Below, in pieces: positions 36,014 to 45,067 of a stretch of DNA of 63,979 nucleotides. Position 1 is the stretch's first letter, and each line of letters opens with the position of its first letter. Source of the stretch: an uncultured Pseudomonadota bacterium. GTDB lineage: Bacteria > Pseudomonadota > Gammaproteobacteria > Steroidobacterales > Steroidobacteraceae. The notes below the pieces were generated by a model that saw only the letters and a program-made list of their open reading frames with translations, made no database searches and was not told where the DNA came from. The position numbers and the translations under genes are program-made. Location: positions 1 to 63,979 of the forward strand of contig CADEFQ010000016.1 of NCBI GenBank assembly GCA_902826635.1, in the 5' to 3' direction.

Positions 36014-36694
36014 ATGTCGTTCATCCTCGAAGCGTTGAAGAAATCCGACGGCGAGCGACAACGGCAGGCCGGACCCGCGCTGTTCGAGGTGCGCAGCGCG
36101 ACACCCCGTGGCAGCCTGCCGAGCTGGGCGATCGCGCTTGGCGTGTTGCTCCTCGTGAATATCGTCGCACTCGGCTGGTTCGTGCTGCGATCACCGGAGG
36201 GAGCGGCGCCGGCACCCGCGAGCGCGAGCGCGACGAACGCACCGGCCGTCGCGCCCGCCGCCGCGCCGACCGCCGGCGTTTCGCCACCGAGCACCGCGCC
36301 AACGAACGCGAGACCCGTGCTGCCCCCACGCGAGGCGACCCCCACGGACGCGACCCACTCCGACGCGACCCGCTTCGAGGCGCCCGCCGCCGCGGGCGAA
36401 GCCGAAAACCCGGCCGATTATGCCGAGGCGCTACCCGAAAGCAGCGCGGCGATTGAACGCGACTTCGTTCCCGGCCTCGCGCAATTGCCGGCGTCGATCG
36501 CGAACCAGTTGCCGCCGCTGCACCTCGACATGCATGTCTACGCAACGCGCAAGACCGACCGCTTCATCCTGCTGAACATGCAGCGCCTGCGCGAAGGCGA
36601 CGCGACGCGCGACGGCGTACGCGTCGAGGAGATCATGCCGACCGGTGTCGTCCTGAGCTTCCGCGGCACCCGGTTCCTGCTTGAACGCGATTGA
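36014..36694 (+). CDS. gspB: General secretion pathway protein GspB
   Basis: A 226-aa bitopic membrane protein. It begins MSFILEALKKSDGERQRQ, the family's cytoplasmic signature, followed by one helix (WAIALGVLLLVNIVALGWFVL, about 37-57) and a long Ala/Pro-rich periplasmic spacer. The C-terminal GspB domain (QLPPLHLDMHVYATRKTDRFILLNMQRLREGDATRDGVRVEEIMPTG...) ends the protein. It starts three bases after gspA and should form the GspA-GspB complex. Its end overlaps the DhaL/DegV fusion gene by 14 bases. Confidence 0.9.
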   Translation: MSFILEALKKSDGERQRQAGPALFEVRSATPRGSLPSWAIALGVLLLVNIVALGWFVLRSPEGAAPAPASASATNAPAVAPAAAPTAGVSPPSTAPTNARPVLPPREATPTDATHSDATRFEAPAAAGEAENPADYAEALPESSAAIERDFVPGLAQLPASIANQLPPLHLDMHVYATRKTDRFILLNMQRLREGDATRDGVRVEEIMPTGVVLSFRGTRFLLERD

Positions 36695-38495
36695 GGCGCC
36701 GCCCAGCCGTCTTGACGGCGCGACCCTCGGCGACGCGTTGCGCGCCGGCATCTACCGCCTCTTTTCGCGCACGGATCACCTGAACAAGATCAACGTCTTT
36801 CCGGTCCCGGACGGGGATACGGGCACGAACCTCTCGATGACGATGTCGGCCGTGCTCGGAACGCTCGGTGAGGCGCGCACGAACCACGTCGGCGAACTGC
36901 TGGTGCAGGTCGCCGACGCGGCCATCGACGGCGCGCGCGGCAACTCGGGCGCAATCCTCGCGCAGTTCCTGCACGGCCTCGCGGACGCGGTCGAGGACCG
37001 GCCGTCGATCGGCACGGCCGAGTTCGCCGCCGCGACGGAAGGCGGCGCCCGCTACGCGCGCGATGCGGTGATCGAGCCGCGTGAAGGCACGCTGCTTTCG
37101 GTGCTGAGCGCCTATGCGGCGGAACTTCAGCAGCTCGTCGCAAGCGGTGCCGCCGGTGATTTCCGGCGCCTGCTGCGCGCCTCCCTGCCCGGCGTGCGCG
37201 AGGCACTCGATCGAACGCGCAGCACGCTCGATGTGCTGCGCACGGCGAATGTGGTCGACGCGGGCGCGGCGGGCTTCGTCGAGCTCATCGAGGGCATGTC
37301 GGCCTATCTTGAAACGGGCGAGATCGGCGATCCCGGCGCGCTACCGCAGGACGTCGATGAAGCCATGTCGGTCGGCGGCTGCGAAGGTGAGCATCGCTAT
37401 TGCACGGAATGCGTGGTCAGCGGCGAGCGCGTCGACCAGCGAAAGCTGCGCGAAGACCTGACGGCGCTCGGATCGAGCCTCGTGGTCGCGGGCACGCGCC
37501 GCAAGGCGCGCATCCACATCCACACCAACGAGCCCGCGGACGTGTTTGATGCCGCTGCGCGCTTCGGCACGCTCTCGGCGCAGAAGGCCGACGACATGCA
37601 CCGCCAGACGCTCGCCGCGCATCACTCGAACGCGCGCCGGGTCGCGATCGTCACCGACTCCGCGGCCGACATCCCGGAGGAGTTGCTCGACCACCTCGAC
37701 GTGCACTTCATCCCGGTACGCGTGCACTTCGGCTCGCGCAGCTATCTCGACAAGGTGTCGCTCTCGCCGCCGGAGTTCTACCGCGAACTCGCAACGAGCG
37801 GCGTGCACCCGCAGACGTCGCAGCCGCCCCCGGGCGACTTTCGCCGCATGTACGAGTTCCTCGCCTCGCACTACGAACACATCGTGTCGATTTCGGTGAC
37901 ATCCTGCGTCAGCGGCACCTTCGCCGCGGCGAAGGGCGCCGCGGAGCGCGTCCCGGGCGGCAAGGTGACGGTGATCGACAGCCGGAATGTCGCGCTCGGC
38001 CAGGGTCTCGTCGCGATGTACGCCGCGGAATGTGCGCTCGCCGGCTACGACGCCACGCGCGTGATCGCGGCCACCGCGGCGATACTCCCGAAGACGAAAG
38101 TCTTCGGCCTTCTCGCCAGGCTCGACCATGCCGTGCGCGGTGGCCGAGTGCCGCCGCTCGTGCGCACGCTGTCGCGCCTGCTGCGCTGTTCGCCGGTGCT
38201 CATGAGCACCGCGGACGGGCGCATCACCACCCGCGGCGCGCTCCTGGGTCGTCACGACCTCACCGCGCGCTTCGCGCGCTTCATTGCGCGACGCCTGCCG
38301 GCGGGCGTGCCTTGCCGGATCGCAGTCGGGCACGCGGAAGCGGAAGCGCAGGGCCGGCGCCTGCTCGAAGCGCTGCGGGCTGAAGCGCCGCAGATCGAAT
38401 CGGCGTGGCTCACACCGCTCGGCACCGCGCTCGGCGTGCACGGCGGGCCCGGCATGCTCGTGGTCGGCGTGCAGGAATACACGCCGCCCACCTGA
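36681..38495 (+). CDS. DhaL (DAK2)/FakA-middle/DegV fusion protein, probable fatty-acid kinase
   Basis: A 604-aa protein joining domains that are separate in Firmicutes fatty-acid kinase. Residues about 10-200 are a DhaL/DAK2 ATP-binding domain with PVPDGDTGTNLS (42-52) and GARGNSGAI. Residues about 225-310 match the FakA middle domain (YCTECVVSGE, LGSSLVVAGTRRKARIHIHTNEP). From about 315 to the end lies a DegV/FakB fatty-acid-binding domain (VTDSAADIPEELLDHLDVHFIPV, SQPPPGDF, TSCVSGTFAAAKGAA). Similar fusions exist in gammaproteobacteria as DegV-with-DAK2 proteins. The start is TTG 36681, inside gspB. It should phosphorylate a bound acyl chain in one polypeptide, but this is inferred. Confidence 0.88.
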   Translation: MNAIEAPPSRLDGATLGDALRAGIYRLFSRTDHLNKINVFPVPDGDTGTNLSMTMSAVLGTLGEARTNHVGELLVQVADAAIDGARGNSGAILAQFLHGLADAVEDRPSIGTAEFAAATEGGARYARDAVIEPREGTLLSVLSAYAAELQQLVASGAAGDFRRLLRASLPGVREALDRTRSTLDVLRTANVVDAGAAGFVELIEGMSAYLETGEIGDPGALPQDVDEAMSVGGCEGEHRYCTECVVSGERVDQRKLREDLTALGSSLVVAGTRRKARIHIHTNEPADVFDAAARFGTLSAQKADDMHRQTLAAHHSNARRVAIVTDSAADIPEELLDHLDVHFIPVRVHFGSRSYLDKVSLSPPEFYRELATSGVHPQTSQPPPGDFRRMYEFLASHYEHIVSISVTSCVSGTFAAAKGAAERVPGGKVTVIDSRNVALGQGLVAMYAAECALAGYDATRVIAATAAILPKTKVFGLLARLDHAVRGGRVPPLVRTLSRLLRCSPVLMSTADGRITTRGALLGRHDLTARFARFIARRLPAGVPCRIAVGHAEAEAQGRRLLEALRAEAPQIESAWLTPLGTALGVHGGPGMLVVGVQEYTPPT

Positions 38496-38501
38496 GGGAG
38501 C

Positions 38502-38702
38502 CTACTTCAGGACGAAAGTGATTTTCAGGCGCACGCGGTACTCGATCACCTTGCCGTTCTTCACGAGCACTTCCTGATCGGCCACCCAGGCCGACTGCAC
38601 GCCCTTCAGGGTGCTGGTCGCGCGTTTCACGCCGCTCGCAATGGCGTCGTCGAAGCTCTTCGTGGAGCTCGCAATGATCTCGCTGACTTTGGCTACCGAC
38701 AT
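38502..38702 (-). CDS. Dodecin family protein
   Basis: A 66-aa protein that matches dodecin throughout: MSVAKVSEIIASSTKSFDDAI, then a Trp (W39) in the flavin-stacking position, and KVIEYRVRLKITFVL at the end. Dodecins form hollow twelve-subunit shells that store FMN, lumichrome or related flavins, and CoA in some cases. It converges with the DhaL/DegV gene, six bases apart. GGAAGGAGAC upstream of ATG 38700-38702 is a strong ribosome binding site. A flavin buffer fits a region full of flavoprotein dehydrogenases. Confidence 0.93.
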   Translation of the reverse strand: MSVAKVSEIIASSTKSFDDAIASGVKRATSTLKGVQSAWVADQEVLVKNGKVIEYRVRLKITFVLK

Positions 38703-38717
38703 GACTGTCTCCTTCCC

Positions 38718-39209
38718 TCAGGATTTCCCATCGTAACCCAGCGACTCAATACCGGCCCGATCGAGTCGCCATACGGTCCAGTCCGCCATCGGACGCGCGC
38801 CGAGGTCCGTGTAGAAGCGCTGCGCATCGACGTTCCAGTCGAGCACCGACCACTCCAGGCGCCCGCAACTGCGCTCCGCTGCGCGGCGCGCGAGCTCGGC
38901 GAGCAGTGCGCGGCCGATGCCGTGGCTGCGCGCCTGCGGCCGCACATAGAGATCCTCGAGATAGAGACCCTGTCGGCCGAGGAAGGTCGAGAAGCTGAAG
39001 AAATACAGCGCGAACCCCACCGGGCTGCCTTCAAGCTCCGCTATCAGCGCGTGCACGACCGGCTGCGCCGCGCCCAGCTCGGCCGCGAGCTGTGCTTCGG
39101 TCGCGACCACTTCGTGCGCCAGCCGCTCGTACTCGGCGAGGCCTCGGATCAGCTCGAGCAGGAGCGGCGCATCCGAAGCGAGCGCGGGGCGGATCGTGAT
39201 CTCGCTCAT
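38718..39209 (-). CDS. GNAT family N-acetyltransferase
   Basis: A 163-aa acetyltransferase of the diamine/polyamine-like GNAT group. It begins ITIRPALASDAPLLLELIRGLAEYERL. LYLEDLYVRPQARSHGIGRALLAELARRA holds the acetyl-CoA-binding motif RSHGIG, and LEWSVLDWNVDAQRFYTDLGARPMADW follows. This pattern is close to spermidine/spermine acetyltransferase-like bacterial proteins. The substrate is unknown. It overlaps the upstream secreted-protein gene by four bases (ATGA), so the two are coupled. Confidence 0.92.
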   Translation of the reverse strand: MSEITIRPALASDAPLLLELIRGLAEYERLAHEVVATEAQLAAELGAAQPVVHALIAELEGSPVGFALYFFSFSTFLGRQGLYLEDLYVRPQARSHGIGRALLAELARRAAERSCGRLEWSVLDWNVDAQRFYTDLGARPMADWTVWRLDRAGIESLGYDGKS

Positions 39210-40150
39210 TCCGCGATGTACCAGCGGTTGTCGATGCGCTCGAGCACGAAGCGGTCAAACGGCAGGCCGCGGCCCGTGGTGTCGTAGATCGCGCGACCGC
39301 CACCGCGATCGAACACGGGCGCCGAATCCTGCACGATGTGCAGCGCGGCGATCAGCGTCTCGCGCTGCGAGTCGCTGCGCTCGCAGCTCTTCACGAGCGC
39401 GTGCAGCGCATTCGTCGACGTGGTGCGCCGAAAGTCCGGGCTCATGTAGTCACCGTAGTAGTCATCGCAGCGGCCGTCGATCAGCGCCGTCGCCGCATTC
39501 GCGAGCAGTGTGCGCATTTCCGCTGTGTTGACGGCGGGCGGCGCCCCTGCCGCTGGACTGCCTGCGGGCGCCGCCACGCGCCGCGGCGCGAGCCCGACGG
39601 CCGGATCGCGGCCATCGATCAGATCCTCGATCTGCGCCTCGATCTCGCTCGGGACCGCCGCCATCCAGTCCTTGCCGTACGGCATCAGGGTCACAAGGGT
39701 GACGACGCGCGTCTTGCCGCGACCCTCGGGCTGCTCGCCCCGCATCACGACATGCACCAGCTTGTCACCGTCACGCACGGCCTCGAGGCCGTGCACCTTG
39801 GCGAACGGTCGCCCGGGATAGCGCAGCCGCACTCCGAGCGCGGCGAAAAAATTGACGTCGGTGAGACGCTCGATCTCGCCGAGGTTCGACGCTTCGCCGA
39901 ACAGGCGCTGGCGCGCGTTGTGATCGCCGAGCGCCGCATCCGCGCGCAGGCGTTCGGCGATCGCCACACGCAGGCGATGCAGGTCGTCCGGATGCAGCGA
40001 CTGCGCGACCGCGATGGGGCTACCGGAGGCCATCGCGGCGAGGAACTCCCGGGCCGCGCGCTCCTGCGCGCCGCTCACGCCCGCCGCGAGAGCCGTGGCT
40101 GCGTGTAATCCCAGGGCGAAAACCACGCAGGAATGCCGAAAGCGTCTCAT
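39206..40150 (-). CDS. Exported protein of unknown function
   Basis: A 314-aa protein with a signal peptide (MRRFRHSCVVFALGLHAATALAA) and a soluble mature part of about 290 residues. It seems to have two halves: an N-terminal NTF2-like or helical half (AREFLAAMASGSPIAVAQSL, then VVTLVTLMPYGKDWMAAVPSEIEAQI) and a C-terminal half with two paired cysteines (GRCDDYYGDYMSPDF, VKSCERSDSQRE) joined by an Ala/Pro-rich linker. I do not recognise the family. It is coupled to the GNAT gene. The start lies next to CGATGAGACGC. Confidence 0.75.
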   Translation of the reverse strand: MRRFRHSCVVFALGLHAATALAAGVSGAQERAAREFLAAMASGSPIAVAQSLHPDDLHRLRVAIAERLRADAALGDHNARQRLFGEASNLGEIERLTDVNFFAALGVRLRYPGRPFAKVHGLEAVRDGDKLVHVVMRGEQPEGRGKTRVVTLVTLMPYGKDWMAAVPSEIEAQIEDLIDGRDPAVGLAPRRVAAPAGSPAAGAPPAVNTAEMRTLLANAATALIDGRCDDYYGDYMSPDFRRTTSTNALHALVKSCERSDSQRETLIAALHIVQDSAPVFDRGGGRAIYDTTGRGLPFDRFVLERIDNRWYIAE

Positions 40151-40304
40151 CGCGCGATCATAGCCGCCCGCCCGGAATGTGACACGGTTCGCGGTTCCGG
40201 GGGCCGCGCCGACGCCGCCGTCGGGGAATCCCCGGGAAGGACCGCGATCACAGAATCTTGCAGAAAACCCCTGTAAATCCGCTCCATATATAACGGAGCG
40301 CGCC

Positions 40305-42290
40305 GTGGCGAGCAGCTACTCACAACAATCCCGGGAGTCGAAGGCCCCGTTCGGGTCCGGCTTCGCGGCCACGCCCGCCCCCGCGGGACTGCTCGCGCTC
40401 ACGCAGGACGCCGCGTTGGTCGCCGCGCTGCGCGCGCTGGTCGATGCGGAGCATCGCTTCACGGTCGTGACCACCGAGACCGCGCTCACCGATCACCTGA
40501 TGGCGAGCAGTACGCGCGCGGCGCTCATCGACAGCTCCGCCTGCCAGCAGCCGGTTGCACAGTTGACGGAGCGGCTCAAATCGCAGTTCCCCGACCTCGT
40601 GCTCGTGGTCGCAGGTACTTCCGCCGATCAGGGAGTGCTCGCTTCGCAGATTACCGACGGGCGTGTCTTTCGCTTCCTGCACAAGCCCGTCTCGGCCCAG
40701 CGCGTGAAGCTCTTCGTCGAGTCGGCCTTTCGCCGCAGCGACAGTGCGCTGCCGCCGCTTCCGACTCCACAGCCGACGCGCGCGTCGGGCGGCCGTTCGC
40801 GCGCCCCGCTCGTCGCGGGCGGGATCGCGCTCGCCCTCGTCGTGGGTGTTGCGATCTGGTGGGCCACTCGCACGCCCGATCCGGTCGCGGAGTCCGCCAC
40901 ACGCACCACCCACACCACCGCGACCACGGCCGCCGTCGCAGACACGCAGCGCGTACTCGACAACGCCGATGCGGCCCTCGCCCGCGGCGCGCTGATTGCG
41001 CCCTCCGGCGAATCCGCCGCGGACCTCTATCGGCAGGTGCTGGCGGGATCGCCGGGCAATGTGCGCGCGAACACCGGGCTCGATACGATCGTCGATCGCC
41101 TCCTCGGTAACGCCGAAAAAGCCATCGTTGCCGAGCAGCTCGATGCGGCAACGGGCCTCGTCGACAGCGCGCGCGCCCTGCGCCCCGCGCATCCGCGGGT
41201 CGCCTTCCTCTCGGCGCAGATCGGCAAGGAGCGCGAGCGACAGCTCCTCAGCGCCGCGCGCGAGGCCGCCGCGAGCGGCAACCTCGACCGCGCCATCTCG
41301 GTGCTCGAGAGCGGCTCGGCCGCGGGGTCGGAGCTCCTCGGCGCGGCGAAGCGCCAGCTGCAACAGCAGGAGATCGACAGCCAGGCGGCGGGCTTCCTGG
41401 CGCTCGCCGATGCGCGCATGAAATCCGGCGCGCTGATCGAGCCCGCCCAGGACAACGCGCGCTTCTACATCGAATCTGCGCGCGCACTCGCGCCGGGTCA
41501 TGCGGGGTTGCGACCGGCCGAACGTTCGTTGCAGGCGGCGCTCACCAGTGCCGCGCGCGGATCGATCGCGGCCGGGGATCTCGCCGCCGCCGAGCGCTGG
41601 ATCGCAGCCGCCGACGAGAACGGCGCCGAGCGCTCCGGGGTCACGACGCTGCGGCGCGAGCTGCAGGGCGCGCAGATCGAGCGCAAGGCCGCGGATCTCG
41701 CGACGCTCGCGCGGCAGTTCAACGAACGGCTGCGTCAGAACCGGCTGATCGAGCCGGCCGGCGACAGCGCGCGCGCCCTCTACACGCAGATGCGCGACAC
41801 CGACCCGAAAGACCCCGCCACGCTGGCCGCGCGCGATGCGCTCGGCAAGGAGATGCTGGACGAATCGCGCGTCGCGCTCGCGCGCGCCGACATCCCCGGC
41901 GCGGAGCGCTGGGTGTCCGAAGCCGAGGCACTCGGCCTCGCGGGCCTCGAAATCACGAACGCGAGGCGCGACATCGCGACGCTGCAGGCGCGCAACGAAC
42001 AGGCAACGGACGTGGTGCCGGTCAGCCAGTTGAGCCGGCTGCGCGTGGTCGAACCGCGCTATCCGGCCGATGCACGGGCAAGCGGCCAGACCGGCTGGGT
42101 GGACCTGGAGTTCACCGTAACGCCCAAGGGCACCGTCAGCGACGTGCGCGTGACCGGCGCTTCCGCCGCAGGCGTGTTCGACGAAGCCGCGTCCGAAGCG
42201 ATCGCGCGCTGGCGCTTCAAGCCGGTCGAGCGCAACGGCGTCGCGGTTCCCCAGCGCGCGAAGCTGCGCATCCGCTTTGACCTGCAGTGA
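40305..42290 (+). CDS. TonB C-terminal domain protein with N-terminal degenerate receiver domain
   Basis: A 661-aa protein from GTG 40305, with CGGAG six bases upstream; the longer reading to 40179 lacks a ribosome binding site. Residues about 28-143 fold like a receiver: LLALTQDAALVAALRALV, AALIDSS with D76 and FRFLHKPVS with K127. The acidic pair after strand one is absent. A membrane helix lies at about 168-188 (APLVAGGIALALVVGVAIWW), followed by roughly 390 residues of TPR-like helices. A TonB-C/energy-transducing domain ends the protein (RYPADARASGQTGWVDLEFTV, ARWRFKPV). The helical repeats would be periplasmic. It overlaps the kinase gene by four bases. Confidence 0.85.
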   Translation: MASSYSQQSRESKAPFGSGFAATPAPAGLLALTQDAALVAALRALVDAEHRFTVVTTETALTDHLMASSTRAALIDSSACQQPVAQLTERLKSQFPDLVLVVAGTSADQGVLASQITDGRVFRFLHKPVSAQRVKLFVESAFRRSDSALPPLPTPQPTRASGGRSRAPLVAGGIALALVVGVAIWWATRTPDPVAESATRTTHTTATTAAVADTQRVLDNADAALARGALIAPSGESAADLYRQVLAGSPGNVRANTGLDTIVDRLLGNAEKAIVAEQLDAATGLVDSARALRPAHPRVAFLSAQIGKERERQLLSAAREAAASGNLDRAISVLESGSAAGSELLGAAKRQLQQQEIDSQAAGFLALADARMKSGALIEPAQDNARFYIESARALAPGHAGLRPAERSLQAALTSAARGSIAAGDLAAAERWIAAADENGAERSGVTTLRRELQGAQIERKAADLATLARQFNERLRQNRLIEPAGDSARALYTQMRDTDPKDPATLAARDALGKEMLDESRVALARADIPGAERWVSEAEALGLAGLEITNARRDIATLQARNEQATDVVPVSQLSRLRVVEPRYPADARASGQTGWVDLEFTVTPKGTVSDVRVTGASAAGVFDEAASEAIARWRFKPVERNGVAVPQRAKLRIRFDLQ

Positions 42291-43696
42291 GTGCCGCCGC
42301 CCGCATGTCCCCGCGCATCCTGATCATCGACGACGACGCCCGCTACGGCGCCTGGCTCACCGCGCACGTCGGCGCGGTGCTGCCGGATGCGGACATCGAG
42401 TTCATCGACATCCCGGAGTTCGAGCGACGCCGCGCAAGCGTGCAGTTCCGCGACTGGGATGCGCTGCTGCTCGCGATGCACTTCGGCGCAAGCATCGACG
42501 ACGCCTCGGCCGAAGGCCTCGGCTGGCTGCGCCGGCTGCGCGACGAAACCCAACTGCCACCGATCATCGCGATCGCATCCGGCGGCAACGAACTCACCGC
42601 CGTGCGCTCGATCCGCCTCGGCGCGACCGACTACCTGCCGAAGCACCTGCTCACGCCGACCCGCCTCAGCACTTCGATCAAGATCGCACTGCGGCTCGTC
42701 GAGCGCCGGCGCAGTTCCGAACGGGCGCGCAAGATCGAAGCGCCGCCACCGACTCGCACACCGGCGAACGCGACGGCCCCCGCCGCGCGAGCGCGGCTGC
42801 CGCGCAATCTGATCCCGCGCTATGCGATCCTCGACGTACTCGGCGAATCGGATCGCGCCGTCGTCTATCTCGCGACGAGCTTCGAACTCGACGCGCTCGT
42901 CGCGCTCAAGGTGACGCGGCTCGACGAGAGCGAGGCGCCGGGCGCGGCAAGTGACGGCAGCGCCAGCAACGGCGTGGGCGATCGCGCGGCGAACCAGCCG
43001 TTCGCGCGCGAGTACGAGGCGCTCAGCTCGATCCACGACCCTTCGATCGTCGACATCTACGACTACGGCATCCACGACGGCCTCGAGTATCTCGCGATGG
43101 AGTACTTCCCCCGCGGCGACCTGAAGGCACGCCTGCAGCATCCGATGGCCGCGGAAGAAGCGCTGGGTTATGTGCGCCGGATCGCCCGCGCGCTCGGCGT
43201 CGTGCACGCCGCGGGCCTCGTGCACCGTGACCTGAAGCCCCCCAATGTGATGCTGCGCGAGAACGACGAAATCGTGCTGATCGATTTCGGCCTCGCGCGC
43301 CCGATGCATGCCGAGACCACCACCACGCACACCGGCATGTTGCGCGGTTCACCGTACTACATGAGCCCGGAGCAGGCGCAGGGCGCGATGCTCGACGCGC
43401 GCAGCGACCTCTACAGCCTCGGCGTCGTACTGCACGAAATGCTGAGCGGCCGCAAACCCTTCACGGGCGGCACCGCGATCGAAGTGCTGCAGCGGCACGT
43501 GTCGGCACCGGTACCGCTGCTGGCCGCCGAACACGCGGCGCTGCAACCGGTCGTCGATCGCCTGCTCGCCAAGACCCCGAGCCAGCGCTATGCAAGTGCG
43601 CAGGAATTGCTCGCGGCGCTGCCGCCGGCGCCCGGCGCTCCCGCGGCCACTGAAGCGGGAATCGCGATCCCCGAAGCAAACGCCGCCTCGGGCTGA
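42287..43696 (+). CDS. Serine/threonine protein kinase with N-terminal pseudo-receiver domain
   Basis: A 469-aa soluble protein from GTG 42287. Residues about 9-140 form a receiver fold: ILIIDDD (acidic D15-D17), S98 and K119 (YLPKH), but the phosphoacceptor position in DALLLAMHF is Ala63, not Asp. Residues about 178-445 are a Hanks-type kinase with VALKV (K208), REYEAL, HRDLKPPN (H313-N320), DFG (333-335) and SPEQ (359-362). The glycine-rich loop is LGESDRAVVY, with only the first glycine kept. It is coupled to the TonB-C protein, so kinase output is likely linked to the envelope. Confidence 0.9.
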   Translation: MSAAARMSPRILIIDDDARYGAWLTAHVGAVLPDADIEFIDIPEFERRRASVQFRDWDALLLAMHFGASIDDASAEGLGWLRRLRDETQLPPIIAIASGGNELTAVRSIRLGATDYLPKHLLTPTRLSTSIKIALRLVERRRSSERARKIEAPPPTRTPANATAPAARARLPRNLIPRYAILDVLGESDRAVVYLATSFELDALVALKVTRLDESEAPGAASDGSASNGVGDRAANQPFAREYEALSSIHDPSIVDIYDYGIHDGLEYLAMEYFPRGDLKARLQHPMAAEEALGYVRRIARALGVVHAAGLVHRDLKPPNVMLRENDEIVLIDFGLARPMHAETTTTHTGMLRGSPYYMSPEQAQGAMLDARSDLYSLGVVLHEMLSGRKPFTGGTAIEVLQRHVSAPVPLLAAEHAALQPVVDRLLAKTPSQRYASAQELLAALPPAPGAPAATEAGIAIPEANAASG

Positions 43697-43720
43697 GGCC
43701 CGTACCACGCGGGCGGACCG

Positions 43721-45043
43721 CTAGCGGCCCAGGCTGCCCGCCGCTCGCTCACCACTCGTCGTGGCGGCCTCATGCCGACGCCCCAGCCACCAGCCTACCC
43801 CCGCCCAGCACAGCGCCGCACCGGCGCCCAGCAGCGCGACACCGGCGCTCGTCAGACCGCCCGCCCGGAGTGCATTCTGAAGCTGCGCGACCAGCAGGTC
43901 GGCGCCGCGGTAAACCGGCACATCGATCAGGTTCTTCGCCTTGTATTTCGATTCGGTGTCGAGCCGGCTGAAGAGCATTTCGCGCCCCGGCCGGATGAAG
44001 GCGTACTCGCCCCAGCGCCGCAGGATCATCACGCCCGCGAGGATCGCGAAACCGCCCAGCGCCGCGAGCGCGAGGAACCCGCCCACCATCACGAGCGGCA
44101 CCGTGACGAGCAGCGCGCGCACGCCGAAGGTCGCCGCGATGCGCCCGGTGAGGAAGACCTGTGACAGCACCGTGAGCGTCTGCACGGCGTAGTCGATGCG
44201 CGCGAAAACCTGGGTGCGCTGCGCGGTGTCGGGAAACGTGTCGCGCACGATGTTCAGCTGCTCGAAATAGAGAAACGTATTGACGCTCGACAGCAGCACG
44301 ACGAAGAGCGCGAGCATCAGCAGGTACGGCGAGCGGAACACGATCGAAAAGCCCGCGAACGGGTTGCCGCCGAGGCCTCGGTCGATGGGCGCGGCCTGCC
44401 CCGTGCGGCCCTCTTTCCAGATCGACACCAGCACCCGCTGCGCGATGATCGCACCGACGAACAGCGTCGCGCCGATGAACAGCACACCGGCATTGCCGAT
44501 GCGCTGGACAGTGAGGTCGGTGAGCAACGGCCCGACGAGCGCGCCGGTGGTGCCACCGGCCGCGATCACGCCGAACAGCCGTTTCACCTGCGCGCCGTCG
44601 AAGATCTCGAGCAGGAAGCTCCAGAACACCGACACGAGCATCAGGTTCAGTACGCTGATCCACACATAGAACACCGCGCCGACCGCGAGACTCTCGGGCC
44701 GGGCGCGAAACAGCAGCCCGAAGGCCGCGAGCGAGACAGCGACGAAACCATAGATGGACGGCAGCAACACCGCTCGGCGCACACGGCCGACGAGCCAGCC
44801 GTAGAGCGGCACGATCGCCACCGCGCCGATCGAAGTGACGACCCACACGTTGGCGACCCGATCACCACCGAGGATCGTCGCGATCGTCTCGCGCAGCGGC
44901 CGCACGGCGAAGTAGCCGCCGAGCACGCAGAAGAACAGCAGGAAGGCCGTGACGACGGCGGGCGCTTCGCGCGGCTCGATGTGCGCGGCGCGCCCGAGCA
45001 AGCGGGCGAACGGCGAAACCGGTTGCGGGGAATCGGTGCTCAT
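43721..45043 (-). CDS. NTP/NDP exchange transporter-like MFS protein
   Basis: A 440-aa integral membrane protein with about 12 helices. [89 protein letters not shown] and [40 protein letters not shown] are the conserved blocks of the AAA/NTP-NDP exchange relatives found in free-living bacteria. True nucleotide exchange is known only from intracellular parasites and plastids, so the substrate is uncertain. ATG 45043 is used in place of TTG 45061. It lies 24 bases downstream of the NmrA-like gene. Confidence 0.82.
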   Translation of the reverse strand: MSTDSPQPVSPFARLLGRAAHIEPREAPAVVTAFLLFFCVLGGYFAVRPLRETIATILGGDRVANVWVVTSIGAVAIVPLYGWLVGRVRRAVLLPSIYGFVAVSLAAFGLLFRARPESLAVGAVFYVWISVLNLMLVSVFWSFLLEIFDGAQVKRLFGVIAAGGTTGALVGPLLTDLTVQRIGNAGVLFIGATLFVGAIIAQRVLVSIWKEGRTGQAAPIDRGLGGNPFAGFSIVFRSPYLLMLALFVVLLSSVNTFLYFEQLNIVRDTFPDTAQRTQVFARIDYAVQTLTVLSQVFLTGRIAATFGVRALLVTVPLVMVGGFLALAALGGFAILAGVMILRRWGEYAFIRPGREMLFSRLDTESKYKAKNLIDVPVYRGADLLVAQLQNALRAGGLTSAGVALLGAGAALCWAGVGWWLGRRHEAATTSGERAAGSLGR

Positions 45044-45067
45044 CCGGGGGTCCGTGCGCAAGGGCGG

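Noticed and set aside
40179-40304. Longer N-terminus for the TonB-C protein from 40179
   Set aside because: No ribosome binding site, a Pro/Gly-rich sequence unlike coding, and GTG 40305 has CGGAG at six bases.
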